From assembly GCA_024228355.1 (NCBI GenBank), contig JAAETN010000293.1, forward strand, positions 1 through 48,196: DNA of 48,196 nt, read 5' to 3'. A program made the position numbers and the translations under genes. Shown one piece after another: positions 26,061-34,932 of this stretch (its first letter is position 1; each line of letters starts with the position of its first letter). The notes beneath the pieces are model-generated. The model was not told the origin of the DNA and searched no databases. It saw only the letters and a program-made list of their open reading frames with translations. This DNA comes from Maribacter sp. (GTDB taxonomy: Bacteria; Bacteroidota; Bacteroidia; Flavobacteriales; Flavobacteriaceae).

Positions 26061-28466
26061 TTATTTTTCATTGGACATTGAGGGAGGCAGGGCTTCTGTG
26101 CCCCATTCCATATTGGGTTCAGGACCCAATTCAAAAACAAACGTACCTCCCTGCATTAGTTCGTTACGATACATCCAGTTTTTAGTAATCGGTTTTCCAT
26201 TTAAAGTAAGGGATTGTATATATAAATTATCCGGATGCTGGTTGTTGGTTTCAAGCACCAGTTCCCTACCTTGATAGTAAGTATCATCGAGTTGAATGGT
26301 TATCCTTTCAAACAATGGACTCCCAAATTGGAATGAAGGGTTTGCAGAGGTATGCCCCTGCACATCAAAAAGACCTAAAGATGCCATTACGAACCAAGCT
26401 CCAAGCTGTCCTTGATCCTCATCCTGCCCTATCCCATATCCATGCAATGGTTCTGTACCATAAAACTCGTTACAAATGGTGCGCACCCATTTTTGGGTAA
26501 GCCATGGCTTGCCTGAATAGTTGAACAACCATGGATTATGCAAACACGGTTGATTACCATGGTTATACAATTTTTCTACTCCCGAAAAACTGTGTATTTC
26601 TTCCGATCCACCACCGAACATGCTTTTCTGTGCGTTGTTGAACATGGTTTCCAAGCGCTCATTGAACATGGGTTTCCCAATTAAGTCAATTAGACCGGCA
26701 GGATCATGGGGTACATACCATGTGTATTGGTATGCATTACCTTCCTGAAAACCATCCCAACCCTTCATTGGGTCAAAATCCTTGATAAAAGACCCGTCTT
26801 CGAGTTTCGGTCTTATGAATTTAGTCTCTGAATCAAAAAGATTTCTGTAATAGTCTGCCTGCTTCATCAACCTTTCATAACTGGATTTGTCATTTCTGTT
26901 TTTAGCCATTTGTGCAACGGCGTAAGAGCTAAAACTATATTCCAAGGTATGCGAAGCGCCAAAATTGAAAACCCATCCGTTTGAGATTATGGTGTCCTTA
27001 TATGGGATATACCTATCCTTCACAAAATAACTTAAGTCATATTTACCGTTCCCTAAGTTGCGACCATTGTATTCCAGTTCATTCTTTAATGCAGCCTCAT
27101 ATCCTGTTTCCACATCAAAATCGCGAATCCCAACATTGTAAGCCGACGCCAATAAAAGTCCCTGAAAATTCGTTTGAACACCATTGGTGAAGACACCATT
27201 TGCCGCCCCATCATGCAGCCAGCCGGTATCTTTATAGAAATCGATATTCGATTGTATGTAGTCACTAAAATAATCCGGGTAGGCCAATGCCCAAACTTGG
27301 CTCAAATTCCAAAATCCTCCCCAAATACCGTCAGTATTGTAATGATTGTATTTTGGGTTACCTTTTTTATTTAATGCGGTGTGTCCTATTTTTCCATCGG
27401 ATAAAGGATAATCCCCATTCACATCATTTGAAAGTCCACGGCCCAACAAGGCATGATACAAACCGGTATAGAACTTTACCCTGTTTTCCTTTTTACCTCC
27501 CTCCACTAAGATTTTATTGAGCTTCTTGTTCCAAATTTCCTTGGACTCCTTTTTCACCGAATCAAAGGTCTTTCCATTGGTTTCAGTTTTTAAATTTAAA
27601 CGTGCATTGGCAATGGAGGTATGACTTAATCCTGTCTGAATTTCCAGTACGGTATCTTTCTCCATGTCAAATGTCAAGTATAACCCATTATCGGTTCCTG
27701 TGGTTTCAGATTCCCCTTCCTTCATAATTTCATCAATAAAACTTCCAGTTCCTAATGGTTCTTTACTGAGTTTTGCCACGAAATACATTTTGACCATTTT
27801 ACCAGGGTCACAAAACTTTGCATATTCGGGATTGGTCTCAATATAACCTTCTATTTCAGTTTCATTGACCATTTTAGCCTGTGCCATAATCACATCACTA
27901 CTTTCACCCTGTTTATGACCTATGTCTATCACTAAATGTGCTTCATTCGTTTTAGGGAAAGTGTATCGGTGATAGCCCACTCTTTCTGTTGAAGTCAGTT
28001 CTGCCTTTACATTATAATCATTTAAGCTCACTGAATAGTATCCTGGTTCAGCTTCTTCTTCGGCTTTATCAAATCGGGATCGATAACCACTATCGGGATC
28101 TTCCAAAGTGCCGGGTACTGTTTTTAATGGTCCAACAGTAGGCATAAAGATCAAACCACCAATTTGAAACTCGTGAAAATGACCAAATCCCTCAATGGAA
28201 GTATGCCTGTCGTCGTATCCCGTAGGTCCCCATCCACCTAGACTGTTATAGGCATTAGTGTGCGGTGCCAATTTTGCCATTCCGAATGGTCGTGCTGCAG
28301 GGGTGTAAAAGAACCATCGCCCATGTACCGAACCTATTTGGGGATCTACATATTGGGTTAGATTATTCAGAGGTTGTTGAGCTTCTTTATCATTGGTACA
28401 GCCCAGAAAAACCAAACCGATAAGACCTATTGTCACCAATTTGGGTAAAATGTTCTTTTTTAACAT
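26061..28466 (-). CDS. GH92 alpha-mannosidase, lipoprotein
   Basis: This 801-residue exo-alpha-mannosidase begins at the ATG at 28466. A longer open frame from 28520 would overlap the upstream gene by 44 bp and push the lipoprotein signal (GLIGLVFLGC) inside the protein. GH92 features are clear: the N-terminal beta domain (YVDPQIGSVHGRWFFYTPAARPFGM), the acid-bearing segment (FQEGNAYQYTWYVPHD, Glu as proposed general acid) and the base region GQDEDQGQLGAW in the barrel. GH92 enzymes are calcium-dependent, inverting, and trim alpha-1,2/1,3/1,4 mannose from N-glycans or yeast mannan. The lipobox predicts attachment to the outer membrane or periplasmic face. Confidence 0.9.
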   Translation of the reverse strand: MLKKNILPKLVTIGLIGLVFLGCTNDKEAQQPLNNLTQYVDPQIGSVHGRWFFYTPAARPFGMAKLAPHTNAYNSLGGWGPTGYDDRHTSIEGFGHFHEFQIGGLIFMPTVGPLKTVPGTLEDPDSGYRSRFDKAEEEAEPGYYSVSLNDYNVKAELTSTERVGYHRYTFPKTNEAHLVIDIGHKQGESSDVIMAQAKMVNETEIEGYIETNPEYAKFCDPGKMVKMYFVAKLSKEPLGTGSFIDEIMKEGESETTGTDNGLYLTFDMEKDTVLEIQTGLSHTSIANARLNLKTETNGKTFDSVKKESKEIWNKKLNKILVEGGKKENRVKFYTGLYHALLGRGLSNDVNGDYPLSDGKIGHTALNKKGNPKYNHYNTDGIWGGFWNLSQVWALAYPDYFSDYIQSNIDFYKDTGWLHDGAANGVFTNGVQTNFQGLLLASAYNVGIRDFDVETGYEAALKNELEYNGRNLGNGKYDLSYFVKDRYIPYKDTIISNGWVFNFGASHTLEYSFSSYAVAQMAKNRNDKSSYERLMKQADYYRNLFDSETKFIRPKLEDGSFIKDFDPMKGWDGFQEGNAYQYTWYVPHDPAGLIDLIGKPMFNERLETMFNNAQKSMFGGGSEEIHSFSGVEKLYNHGNQPCLHNPWLFNYSGKPWLTQKWVRTICNEFYGTEPLHGYGIGQDEDQGQLGAWFVMASLGLFDVQGHTSANPSFQFGSPLFERITIQLDDTYYQGRELVLETNNQHPDNLYIQSLTLNGKPITKNWMYRNELMQGGTFVFELGPEPNMEWGTEALPPSMSNEK

Positions 28467-28476
28467 GGTTAATTTT

Positions 28477-30258
28477 TTATGGTTTAATGTAACGTACTTC
28501 TTCCTTAACAAATGATACAATAACCTTTGCTTTTTCCATCCCTTTATTGATCAATGAATAATTATTTGTAGCTGCAGGGATTGCAAACGTCTCGGCAAAA
28601 TGAAAGGTCTGATTTTCGAAACCTTTGATTTGCAATTGTAATGCTTCACCCTCGACCAACATCAACACATGGCATTGATTGTTGGTATCTATGCTTATTT
28701 CATTCTGGAAATCATATCGATAAACATCGTAAAAATGATCTTGATGAGTTGGTAAATGAATCTTTTCCCAGTCCTCTCCTGAATCCTCAAGCCTTGGTTT
28801 TGAAATGAGGGTATCTTGAACCTTTTGGCCTTGTCTATCAAAATTCAGGTTTTCAAAGGCCCTATCAATATTCAATGGTCTTGGGTTGCCGTCAAGATCC
28901 AATCGTTGCCAATCGTACATTTTAAAGGTAAAAATGTATGGCGTTGCGCTGATTTCAAGCACTAAATTGTTAATACCGGAACAATGTATCGTTCCATGTG
29001 GAATTAGAAAAAGGTCGTGTTTTTTCGCGGGATGTTTTTGAACATATTTTTCTACATCCAAAATTTCCTTGGTTTCAAAACTTTGGTTTAGGGTCTTTTT
29101 AAATTCAGTAGGGTCTATGCCCTCCTGAAAACCAAGGTAAACTTCTGCGTCTTCACCAGCATCCAATATATAATAGGTTTCATCCTGGGTAAAATTTTCC
29201 CCGAACTCTTTCTTAATATAATTCGGCTTTGGATGACATTGTACCGAAAGGTTGCCTCCCTTGAAGGTGTCCAAAAAATCGAATCGAATAGGAAATTCAT
29301 CACCGAACCTCTTAGCAGCTTTACCCAAAACGTTATCTTTTTCCTGAAACATCAACATATCAAAAGATACTTCCAACAATTTGCCATCACTTTCAAATAA
29401 AAGCCCGTTTTCAGGAACGATCATTTCAAAAGACCAAGCATAGTTAGGAACTTCTTGATTTAAGTCTCTAAATCTTTCTTTCATCCATTGCCCACCCCAA
29501 ACACCAGGTTCAAACCATGGTCTTACCCTAAAAGCACTTTTGGACATTTTATTTAATCCGTTCCTTAAACTTTTACCACTCATCCAGACGGGATTTGCCG
29601 TTCTTTGCTGGTCTACTATTATTGAAATCTTAGGCAGTAAATTCTTTTTTGCCATGTTTAATACTGGCCAATCCACAAAGTAAAAATGTTTGTACATCTG
29701 CTTATGGTCTTTAGGTGTACTTAAGCCGAGATTGGTCACAGCATTGGCCCTCATACGGAATTGAAGTTCATTTTTTGGTAGATCAACATATACCAATATG
29801 CCTTCAATATTAGACTCACTTGCTCCTGTACCATAAACAATATTAATGTCAGCAGTGGCATCCAAAACCAAATTGGCAATCTTTTCAATATCAAAGAATT
29901 CTGAGAGTTCCATGTCCGCTCTATGACCAAATATCGGGTCATCCCCTCCTAAATAAGGTTCTACCAAGGCCTTGATTTCATCCTCAGGTTTCATAAAATC
30001 CGCTATATTGATAAAGCAAGGGTTTATTCCTAAATATTGAAACTCGGATTGTAGAGAATTACAAACCTCATCCCAATCAACACCAATATATCCATCTAAT
30101 ATCACAGTTGTTTCCTTACTGATTTCTTTAGCCAGGGTAGCAAACCCTACTCTGATAGCACTCTTTTCAATAGGGAATGCTGGATAGATATCGTACGATG
30201 CAACATCGGGATCATTCTTCAGAACAGGAATCAAATATTGGGAAGTTTTTCTTCGCAT
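28477..30258 (-). CDS. Mannose-6-phosphate isomerase (class I type) with extra N-terminal domain
   Basis: The ATG at 30258 is preferred over a TTG four codons earlier, giving 593 residues. The C-terminal half (about 250-590) is a class I phosphomannose isomerase cupin: VWGGQWMKERF, the zinc-site segment LSVQCHPKPNYI and the later LIPHGTIHCSG. It should interconvert mannose 6-phosphate and fructose 6-phosphate. The N-terminal ~230 residues look like an uncharacterised P-loop-kinase-like fold without a P-loop (VILDGYIGVDWDEV, INIVYGTGAS, FYFVDWPVLN). Normal family members are 300-420 residues, so this is a fused form. It is the first gene of the mannosidase operon. Confidence 0.8.
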   Translation of the reverse strand: MRRKTSQYLIPVLKNDPDVASYDIYPAFPIEKSAIRVGFATLAKEISKETTVILDGYIGVDWDEVCNSLQSEFQYLGINPCFINIADFMKPEDEIKALVEPYLGGDDPIFGHRADMELSEFFDIEKIANLVLDATADINIVYGTGASESNIEGILVYVDLPKNELQFRMRANAVTNLGLSTPKDHKQMYKHFYFVDWPVLNMAKKNLLPKISIIVDQQRTANPVWMSGKSLRNGLNKMSKSAFRVRPWFEPGVWGGQWMKERFRDLNQEVPNYAWSFEMIVPENGLLFESDGKLLEVSFDMLMFQEKDNVLGKAAKRFGDEFPIRFDFLDTFKGGNLSVQCHPKPNYIKKEFGENFTQDETYYILDAGEDAEVYLGFQEGIDPTEFKKTLNQSFETKEILDVEKYVQKHPAKKHDLFLIPHGTIHCSGINNLVLEISATPYIFTFKMYDWQRLDLDGNPRPLNIDRAFENLNFDRQGQKVQDTLISKPRLEDSGEDWEKIHLPTHQDHFYDVYRYDFQNEISIDTNNQCHVLMLVEGEALQLQIKGFENQTFHFAETFAIPAATNNYSLINKGMEKAKVIVSFVKEEVRYIKP

Positions 30259-30306
30259 TATATTGTACAAAAAGAAAGTAGCACTAAGTTACGAATTAAT
30301 ATGTTC

Positions 30307-30322
30307 ATATGTTTAAACATAT
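30307..30322. promoter_or_regulatory. Candidate GntR operator, perfect 16-bp palindrome
   Basis: ATATGTTTAAACATAT is identical on both strands. It lies 48 nt upstream of the ATG at 30258 that begins the mannosidase operon, with a further ATATGTT half-site on its left (30299-30305). GntR/HutC dimers bind palindromes of this size, and the operon encodes such a regulator at 24013-24750. Confidence 0.6.
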
Positions 30323-30356
30323 TAAACAAAACTCCTCAATTGACCTTAGTTTCCTT

Positions 30357-31028
30357 TTAATGATTTCTTGCTATACTATAAATGATATCAGATGGTATTG
30401 TAACTTGCCTATATTCGTTATTCGCCAACCAAACCATGGTCTTGGCAATGTCTTTGGGATGAATGGATTTGTACTTTTTCAAGGGTCCTGCCATAACCAA
30501 GCTTGCCACTTTCATCAATTGCTTGAAAATCAATTCCCCAATTCTTTTTTCCTCCCGTTTACCACCGATCAAGGAAGGTTGTAAAATGTGGGTTTTAGGT
30601 ATTTTAAGCTGTACTACAGCATCTTCCATTTCACCTTTTGTTCGGTTATAGAAAATCTTGCTTTTTGAATTGGCACCTAGTGCGGATATTATCACAATGG
30701 TATCGATTCCATTTTCCTTACAAAGTTCAGCAGCTTTTACAGGTATTCCAAAATCGATCTTTTTATATAATTCCTTATCGCGGGTTTTTGCTTTCGTGGT
30801 CCCTATACAACAAAATACCTCATCCGCTTTAAAATCATTTTTAAACGTATCCAAACGAACAACATCACCAAGATATTCTTCAATTTTGGGATGTACAATT
30901 CCTGAACTTGACCTAGAAAAGAGCTTAATCTTCCCATAGCGATCATCCTTCAATAAAAGTTGTAATAACAAGTTACCAGTGAGTCCGGTGGCTCCTAATA
31001 CGATTGCAGATTTCAATTGGGTGTTCAT
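30357..31028 (-). CDS. TIP30-like NAD(P)-binding reductase
   Basis: This 223-residue atypical short-chain dehydrogenase has the dinucleotide-binding GATGLTGNLL near its N-terminus (about residues 12-21), the DEVFCCIGTTKAKT segment, ISALGAN, and the active-site Tyr-x-x-x-Lys in FYNRTKGEME. This is the NmrA/TIP30 (HTATIP2)-like group, also called oxidoreductase YraR in enterobacteria; substrates are unknown. It is divergent from dinB, with only 28 bp between the two start codons. A minus-strand box (TATCTTAG, 31033-31040) lies just upstream of its ATG. Confidence 0.82.
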   Translation of the reverse strand: MNTQLKSAIVLGATGLTGNLLLQLLLKDDRYGKIKLFSRSSSGIVHPKIEEYLGDVVRLDTFKNDFKADEVFCCIGTTKAKTRDKELYKKIDFGIPVKAAELCKENGIDTIVIISALGANSKSKIFYNRTKGEMEDAVVQLKIPKTHILQPSLIGGKREEKRIGELIFKQLMKVASLVMAGPLKKYKSIHPKDIAKTMVWLANNEYRQVTIPSDIIYSIARNH

Positions 31029-31045
31029 AAATCTAAGATATAACT

Positions 31046-31053
31046 TAAATTTG
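31046..31053 (+). promoter_or_regulatory. -7 promoter box touching the dinB start
   Basis: TAAATTTG ends only 3 nt before the dinB ATG. If used, transcription would begin at or just inside the start codon and the mRNA would be nearly leaderless. A TTG lies at 31017-31019, 26 nt upstream, which is longer than usual. Confidence 0.35.
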
Positions 31054-31056
31054 TTT

Positions 31057-32157
31057 ATGCCCGATAAATCCTCTTTGCGAAAAATTATCCATATTGATAT
31101 GGATGCTTTCTACGCCTCTGTAGAAGAGCTTGATAATCCTGAATTGAGAGGTAAGCCTTTAGCTGTAGGTGGTAATGAAATAAGGGGGGTTGTTTCGGCT
31201 GCGAATTATGAGGCTCGCAAGTATGGAGTCCGTAGTGCAATGAGTGGCTATTTGGCCAAGAAAAACTGTCCTCACCTTACTTTTGTAAAACCAAGATTTG
31301 CCCGTTACAAAGAGATTTCCCAAGAAATACGCCATATATTTTATGAATATACTGACTTGGTCGAACCTCTTTCATTGGACGAAGCATATTTAGATGTCAC
31401 AATCAACAAAAAAGGCAATCCATCTGCTACTCTGATAGCCAAGGAAATTCGGCAGCGCATTTTAAAAGAAGTCGGACTAGAGGCCTCTGCCGGAATTTCG
31501 ATAAATAAATTCGTCGCAAAAGTGGCAAGTGACTTCAATAAGCCCAACGGTCAAAAAACAGTTAATCCCGAGGAAGTATTACAATTTCTGGAGGATTTGG
31601 AGATTCGAAAGTTTTATGGAGTTGGTAAGGTAACTGCTGAAAAAATGTACAAACTTGGGATTTTTACTGGTAAAGAGCTCAAAGCAAAATCAATAGACTT
31701 TCTAGAAGAGCACTTTGGCAAAAGTGGTGGGCATTATTTTAAGGTTGTCAGGGGTATTCATAATAGTGCTGTAAAACCACACCGAACCCCTAAATCTGTA
31801 GGCGCTGAACGCACCTTTAGTGAAAATCTGAGCAGTGAAGTATTTATGTTGGAACGTCTGGAACAAATCGCCACTGAACTTGAAAGACGATTGAAAAAAT
31901 CAAAATTAGCAGGCAAAACCATTACCTTAAAGATTAAATACAGCGATTTTACATTACAGACACGTAGTAAGACCTTGCCGTATTTTGTGGCGGACAAATC
32001 ACTTATTCTTGAAATTGCACAAGAGTTGCTTTATCAGGAAAAAATGGAAAATTCAGTACGATTATTAGGAATTTCCTTGGCAAATCTAAATACCAAAAAA
32101 AAGAAAACCGAGCCTAAAGAAGACTCGGTTTCTATTCAATTAAAATTTGATTTATAG
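31057..32157 (+). CDS. dinB: DNA polymerase IV (Y family)
   Basis: The start at 31057 gives 366 residues and puts the DMDAFYASVE motif (Asp14) at the usual distance from the N-terminus; the open frame upstream to 30979 lies inside the divergent gene. Catalytic acids are Asp14 and Asp108-Glu109 (SLDE). The steric gate residue is Tyr19, which blocks ribonucleotides. The thumb, the helix-hairpin-helix (FYGVGKVTAEKMYKLGI) and the little-finger domain are complete, and a lysine-rich tail lacks a clear beta-clamp motif except the terminal QLKFDL (about 361-366). It performs translesion synthesis. No LexA-type box was seen. Confidence 0.95.
   Translation: MPDKSSLRKIIHIDMDAFYASVEELDNPELRGKPLAVGGNEIRGVVSAANYEARKYGVRSAMSGYLAKKNCPHLTFVKPRFARYKEISQEIRHIFYEYTDLVEPLSLDEAYLDVTINKKGNPSATLIAKEIRQRILKEVGLEASAGISINKFVAKVASDFNKPNGQKTVNPEEVLQFLEDLEIRKFYGVGKVTAEKMYKLGIFTGKELKAKSIDFLEEHFGKSGGHYFKVVRGIHNSAVKPHRTPKSVGAERTFSENLSSEVFMLERLEQIATELERRLKKSKLAGKTITLKIKYSDFTLQTRSKTLPYFVADKSLILEIAQELLYQEKMENSVRLLGISLANLNTKKKKTEPKEDSVSIQLKFDL
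32092..32131 (-). terminator. pyk terminator embedded in the 3' end of dinB
   Basis: On the minus strand the hairpin AAACCGAG / CTCGGTTT (11-nt loop, 32105-32131) is followed by a long T tract. The T tract comes from the run of Lys codons in dinB (TACCAAAAAAAAG on the plus strand, from 32091). It lies 34 nt past the pyk stop codon. On the plus strand the hairpin is followed by TCTATTC, which is a much poorer tract. Confidence 0.65.
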
Positions 32158-32165
32158 CGGATCGA

Positions 32166-33608
32166 TCAAAAACTACAGGTCTCAATCTCCGTAACTCGTA
32201 ATGTATTTACCATTCCTTTAGCCTTAATGGGCATGGCTGCCAAACTGATCAACATATCACCTATATCCAAAAAACCTTTTTTACAGGCTATGCTGTTTAC
32301 ATCTTCGATGGTTTCATCAGTTGATACGAACTTGTCATAGTAGAATGCTTTTACACCCCAAAGCAGATTCAATTGGGTCAATATTCTTCGGTTAGATGTA
32401 AATACCAAGATATGTGCACTTGGTCTCCAAGCCGATATTTGAAATGCAGTATAACCACTATTTGTCAAGGTTGATATTGCTTTTGCCTTAATCTCATTGG
32501 CCATAGTTGCCGCGTGGTAGCAAACTGATTTGGTTATATATCTATTGGTTCTAATGTGAGGTGGTTCTTGAGGTACTCTAATCAAGTCTGAATTCTCAAC
32601 ACTTTCAAGAATACTTGACATTTTTTCAATCACCTGAACGGGATAATTCCCCACCGATGTTTCGCCCGAAAGCATAACGGCATCTGCCCCATCCATAACC
32701 GAGTTTGCAACATCATTTACTTCGGCCCTCGTAGGTGTAAGACTCGTAATCATAGTCTCCATCATTTGGGTTGCAATAATAACCGGTATTCTTGCTTTCT
32801 TTGCGCGCAAAACCAATTTCTTCTGAATCAATGGGACTTCCTGCGCTGGTATTTCAACCCCCAAATCTCCACGTGCGACCATTAGTCCGTCACAATAAGA
32901 AACAATCTTATCTATATTGTCAACTGCCTCAGGTTTTTCAATTTTGGCTATAATTGGAATCTTATGCTCGCCATGTTCCTTGATTATGTTTTGTAGATCT
33001 ATGATATCCTGGCTATATCTTACGAATGACAATGCTATCCAATCCACATGTAATGAAATGGCAAAAATAGCATCTTGGATATCTTTCTCTGTAAGGGCAG
33101 GCAACGAAATGTTAGTATTGGGCAAATTGACCCCTTTTTTTGATTTAAGCGGTCCTCCTTGAATGACTTTAGCCTTTACTTGATCTTTTTTATTGGTCGA
33201 TACAACCTCAAACATCAGTTTACCATCATCCAGCAAGATTTGTTCCCCGGGTTTTACATCCTTTGGAAATGCACCATAGTTCATATAAACCCTTTCAGAA
33301 TTTCCTTCGAAAGGCTCTCCCGTTACAAAGGTGATTTCATCTCCTGGAGCAACGACTACTTCGCCAGCCATTACTCCTACCCTTAATTTGGGACCTTGTA
33401 AATCGCCCAAAATGGCAATATTGGTCTCCAATTCATCATTGACTTCACGAATCATTTTTACACGCTCCCTAACATCTTCATAATCTGCATGTGAGAAATT
33501 AATTCTAAATACATCTACACCAGCCTTTATCATATCTATAATTACTTCCCTTTTGCTTGTAGCAGGACCTAAGGTTGCAACTATTTTCGTCTTCTTTTTA
33601 TTTGGCAT
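32166..33608 (-). CDS. pyk: Pyruvate kinase
   Basis: This 480-residue glycolytic enzyme makes pyruvate and ATP from phosphoenolpyruvate and ADP. The ATG at 33608 is chosen over a GTG one codon earlier. It has TKIVATLGPAT at the start, the substrate-binding RINFSH, the catalytic-lysine segment IPIIAKIEKPEAV, and the MVARGDLGVEIP and SGETSVGNYPV motifs. The length is standard and the C-terminal regulatory domain is present. It starts 3 bp after the IPExxxVDY gene, an arrangement that recurs in flavobacteria. Confidence 0.97.
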   Translation of the reverse strand: MPNKKKTKIVATLGPATSKREVIIDMIKAGVDVFRINFSHADYEDVRERVKMIREVNDELETNIAILGDLQGPKLRVGVMAGEVVVAPGDEITFVTGEPFEGNSERVYMNYGAFPKDVKPGEQILLDDGKLMFEVVSTNKKDQVKAKVIQGGPLKSKKGVNLPNTNISLPALTEKDIQDAIFAISLHVDWIALSFVRYSQDIIDLQNIIKEHGEHKIPIIAKIEKPEAVDNIDKIVSYCDGLMVARGDLGVEIPAQEVPLIQKKLVLRAKKARIPVIIATQMMETMITSLTPTRAEVNDVANSVMDGADAVMLSGETSVGNYPVQVIEKMSSILESVENSDLIRVPQEPPHIRTNRYITKSVCYHAATMANEIKAKAISTLTNSGYTAFQISAWRPSAHILVFTSNRRILTQLNLLWGVKAFYYDKFVSTDETIEDVNSIACKKGFLDIGDMLISLAAMPIKAKGMVNTLRVTEIETCSF

Positions 33609-33611
33609 CAC

Positions 33612-34076
33612 TTAAAAAATTAAGTTGTTTTTTGATTTTAGTTTATCAGTATCAACACTGTATGCCGTGACCATTTTCGGTATAGCTATCAATTTTTTCA
33701 AAAGCATCTCCTCATCTAGGTCATCATCATGTTCAATTTTCACAAAGTAATCAACTTCCTTATATTCTGACACCAGATGATGCTTCGCAAATGAAGGCTC
33801 ATCCTGAAAAAGACCTTCTCTTACCATACTCTCTTTCTTGGTGCTTTCGTTCGTAATCAAAATCCAATAGCGATCATTTAGGTCATCTTGCCACTCAAAA
33901 AATGGAAATGACATATTTTCCGATAATTCCAAATCCTTGGATGATCTTTTAAAAATAGACTTGATACCCTGATTTATGGCATAAACAACGGCAAAATCTT
34001 CCATACTACTATGTAATGCAATAAGGGTAAAAGAATCTTCAAAAAGATCATCGCTAATTTTGTGTACTGCTGCCAT
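33612..34076 (-). CDS. IPExxxVDY family protein
   Basis: This 154-residue protein belongs to a Bacteroidetes-only family named after a motif near its N-terminus or in the fold; here I see an FTLIALHSSMEDFAVVYAIN segment and the conserved C-terminal IPKMVTAYSVDTDKLKSKNNLIF region. There is no signal peptide. It is always or nearly always found upstream of pyruvate kinase in related genomes as I recall, so a link to Pyk expression or regulation is a reasonable guess. Its biochemical function is unknown. Confidence 0.78.
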   Translation of the reverse strand: MAAVHKISDDLFEDSFTLIALHSSMEDFAVVYAINQGIKSIFKRSSKDLELSENMSFPFFEWQDDLNDRYWILITNESTKKESMVREGLFQDEPSFAKHHLVSEYKEVDYFVKIEHDDDLDEEMLLKKLIAIPKMVTAYSVDTDKLKSKNNLIF

Positions 34077-34187
34077 ATACGGACAAAAACGTAAATATAG
34101 GGTTATTAAAGAATACTGCCTAAGCTACCAAAGTCTAAAGGAATTTTTACACAAACTATAACGTTTTAGTAGCGATTTCTATAAGAT

Positions 34188-34925
34188 TCATGCTCTGCTT
34201 ATCTTATCCTGCAATGCGAAATAGGCTCGTTTCGATGCCCTTTCCTCTGCCTTTTTTTTTGAGGTTGCCCTTGCTTTTGCAACCACAATATCGCTAATTG
34301 ATAATTTTACTGCAAAGTGCTTGAGCACATCATTTCCAGTGTCTTCGTACACATTGTAATTGAAAGTCTTTTTTTGTTTTTGGCACCATTCAATGACCAA
34401 ACTTTTATAACTGATAACCTTCCCTTCCAATTGCTCTATATCAACGTAGGGCACAATTACCCTTTCATGAATGAATTTTTCACAATACTTGTACCCCCGA
34501 TCTAAATAAATGGCACCCACCAATGCTTCAAAAACGTTCCCATGGATATTATCCCCAAAATGGGTTTTGGGAATTCTGCTTTCAACAAACTTTATCAGAT
34601 TTAAATCTTTACCCAATTCATTTAAATGTTCCCTACTTACTATTTTAGATCGCATTTTGGTGAGATACCCTTCATCACCTTCGGGCACCTCGGTGTAAAG
34701 ATATCTAGAAATAATTGTCCCCAACATGGCATCCCCTAAAAATTCAAGACGCTCATAATTCATAGGATTACCTTTCCTGTCTTTTTTATTTGCCGACCTA
34801 TGAAGAAAGGCCTTCTTGAAAATCTTCAAATTCTTGGGTTTAAATCCAAGAATATTAGTTATCCCCAAAAAAAAATCCCCATCCTGTCTGGAATGGGAAT
34901 TAAATATATTTGATGGGAAATTCAT
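34188..34925 (-). CDS. rnc: Ribonuclease III
   Basis: This 245-residue double-strand-specific endoribonuclease has the signature ERLEFLGDA at residues 58-66 (catalytic Asp65), a second acidic site near EALVGAIYLD, and a C-terminal double-stranded RNA-binding domain (about 170-240, ending KKKAEERASKRAYFAL). It matures rRNA and cuts structured or paired RNAs, so it is also a candidate processor for the small RNAs at 40954-41784. It follows fabF after 7 bp in the acpP-fabF-rnc operon. Confidence 0.96.
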   Translation of the reverse strand: MNFPSNIFNSHSRQDGDFFLGITNILGFKPKNLKIFKKAFLHRSANKKDRKGNPMNYERLEFLGDAMLGTIISRYLYTEVPEGDEGYLTKMRSKIVSREHLNELGKDLNLIKFVESRIPKTHFGDNIHGNVFEALVGAIYLDRGYKYCEKFIHERVIVPYVDIEQLEGKVISYKSLVIEWCQKQKKTFNYNVYEDTGNDVLKHFAVKLSISDIVVAKARATSKKKAEERASKRAYFALQDKISRA

Positions 34926-34932
34926 CGTTTAA

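Noticed and set aside
28467-28520. N-terminal extension of the GH92 protein
   Set aside because: It overlaps the upstream gene and would bury the lipoprotein signal; the ATG at 28466 gives a clean lipobox.
30979-31056. Earlier start for dinB
   Set aside because: It lies within the divergent reductase gene and would add 26 residues before the universal N-terminus.
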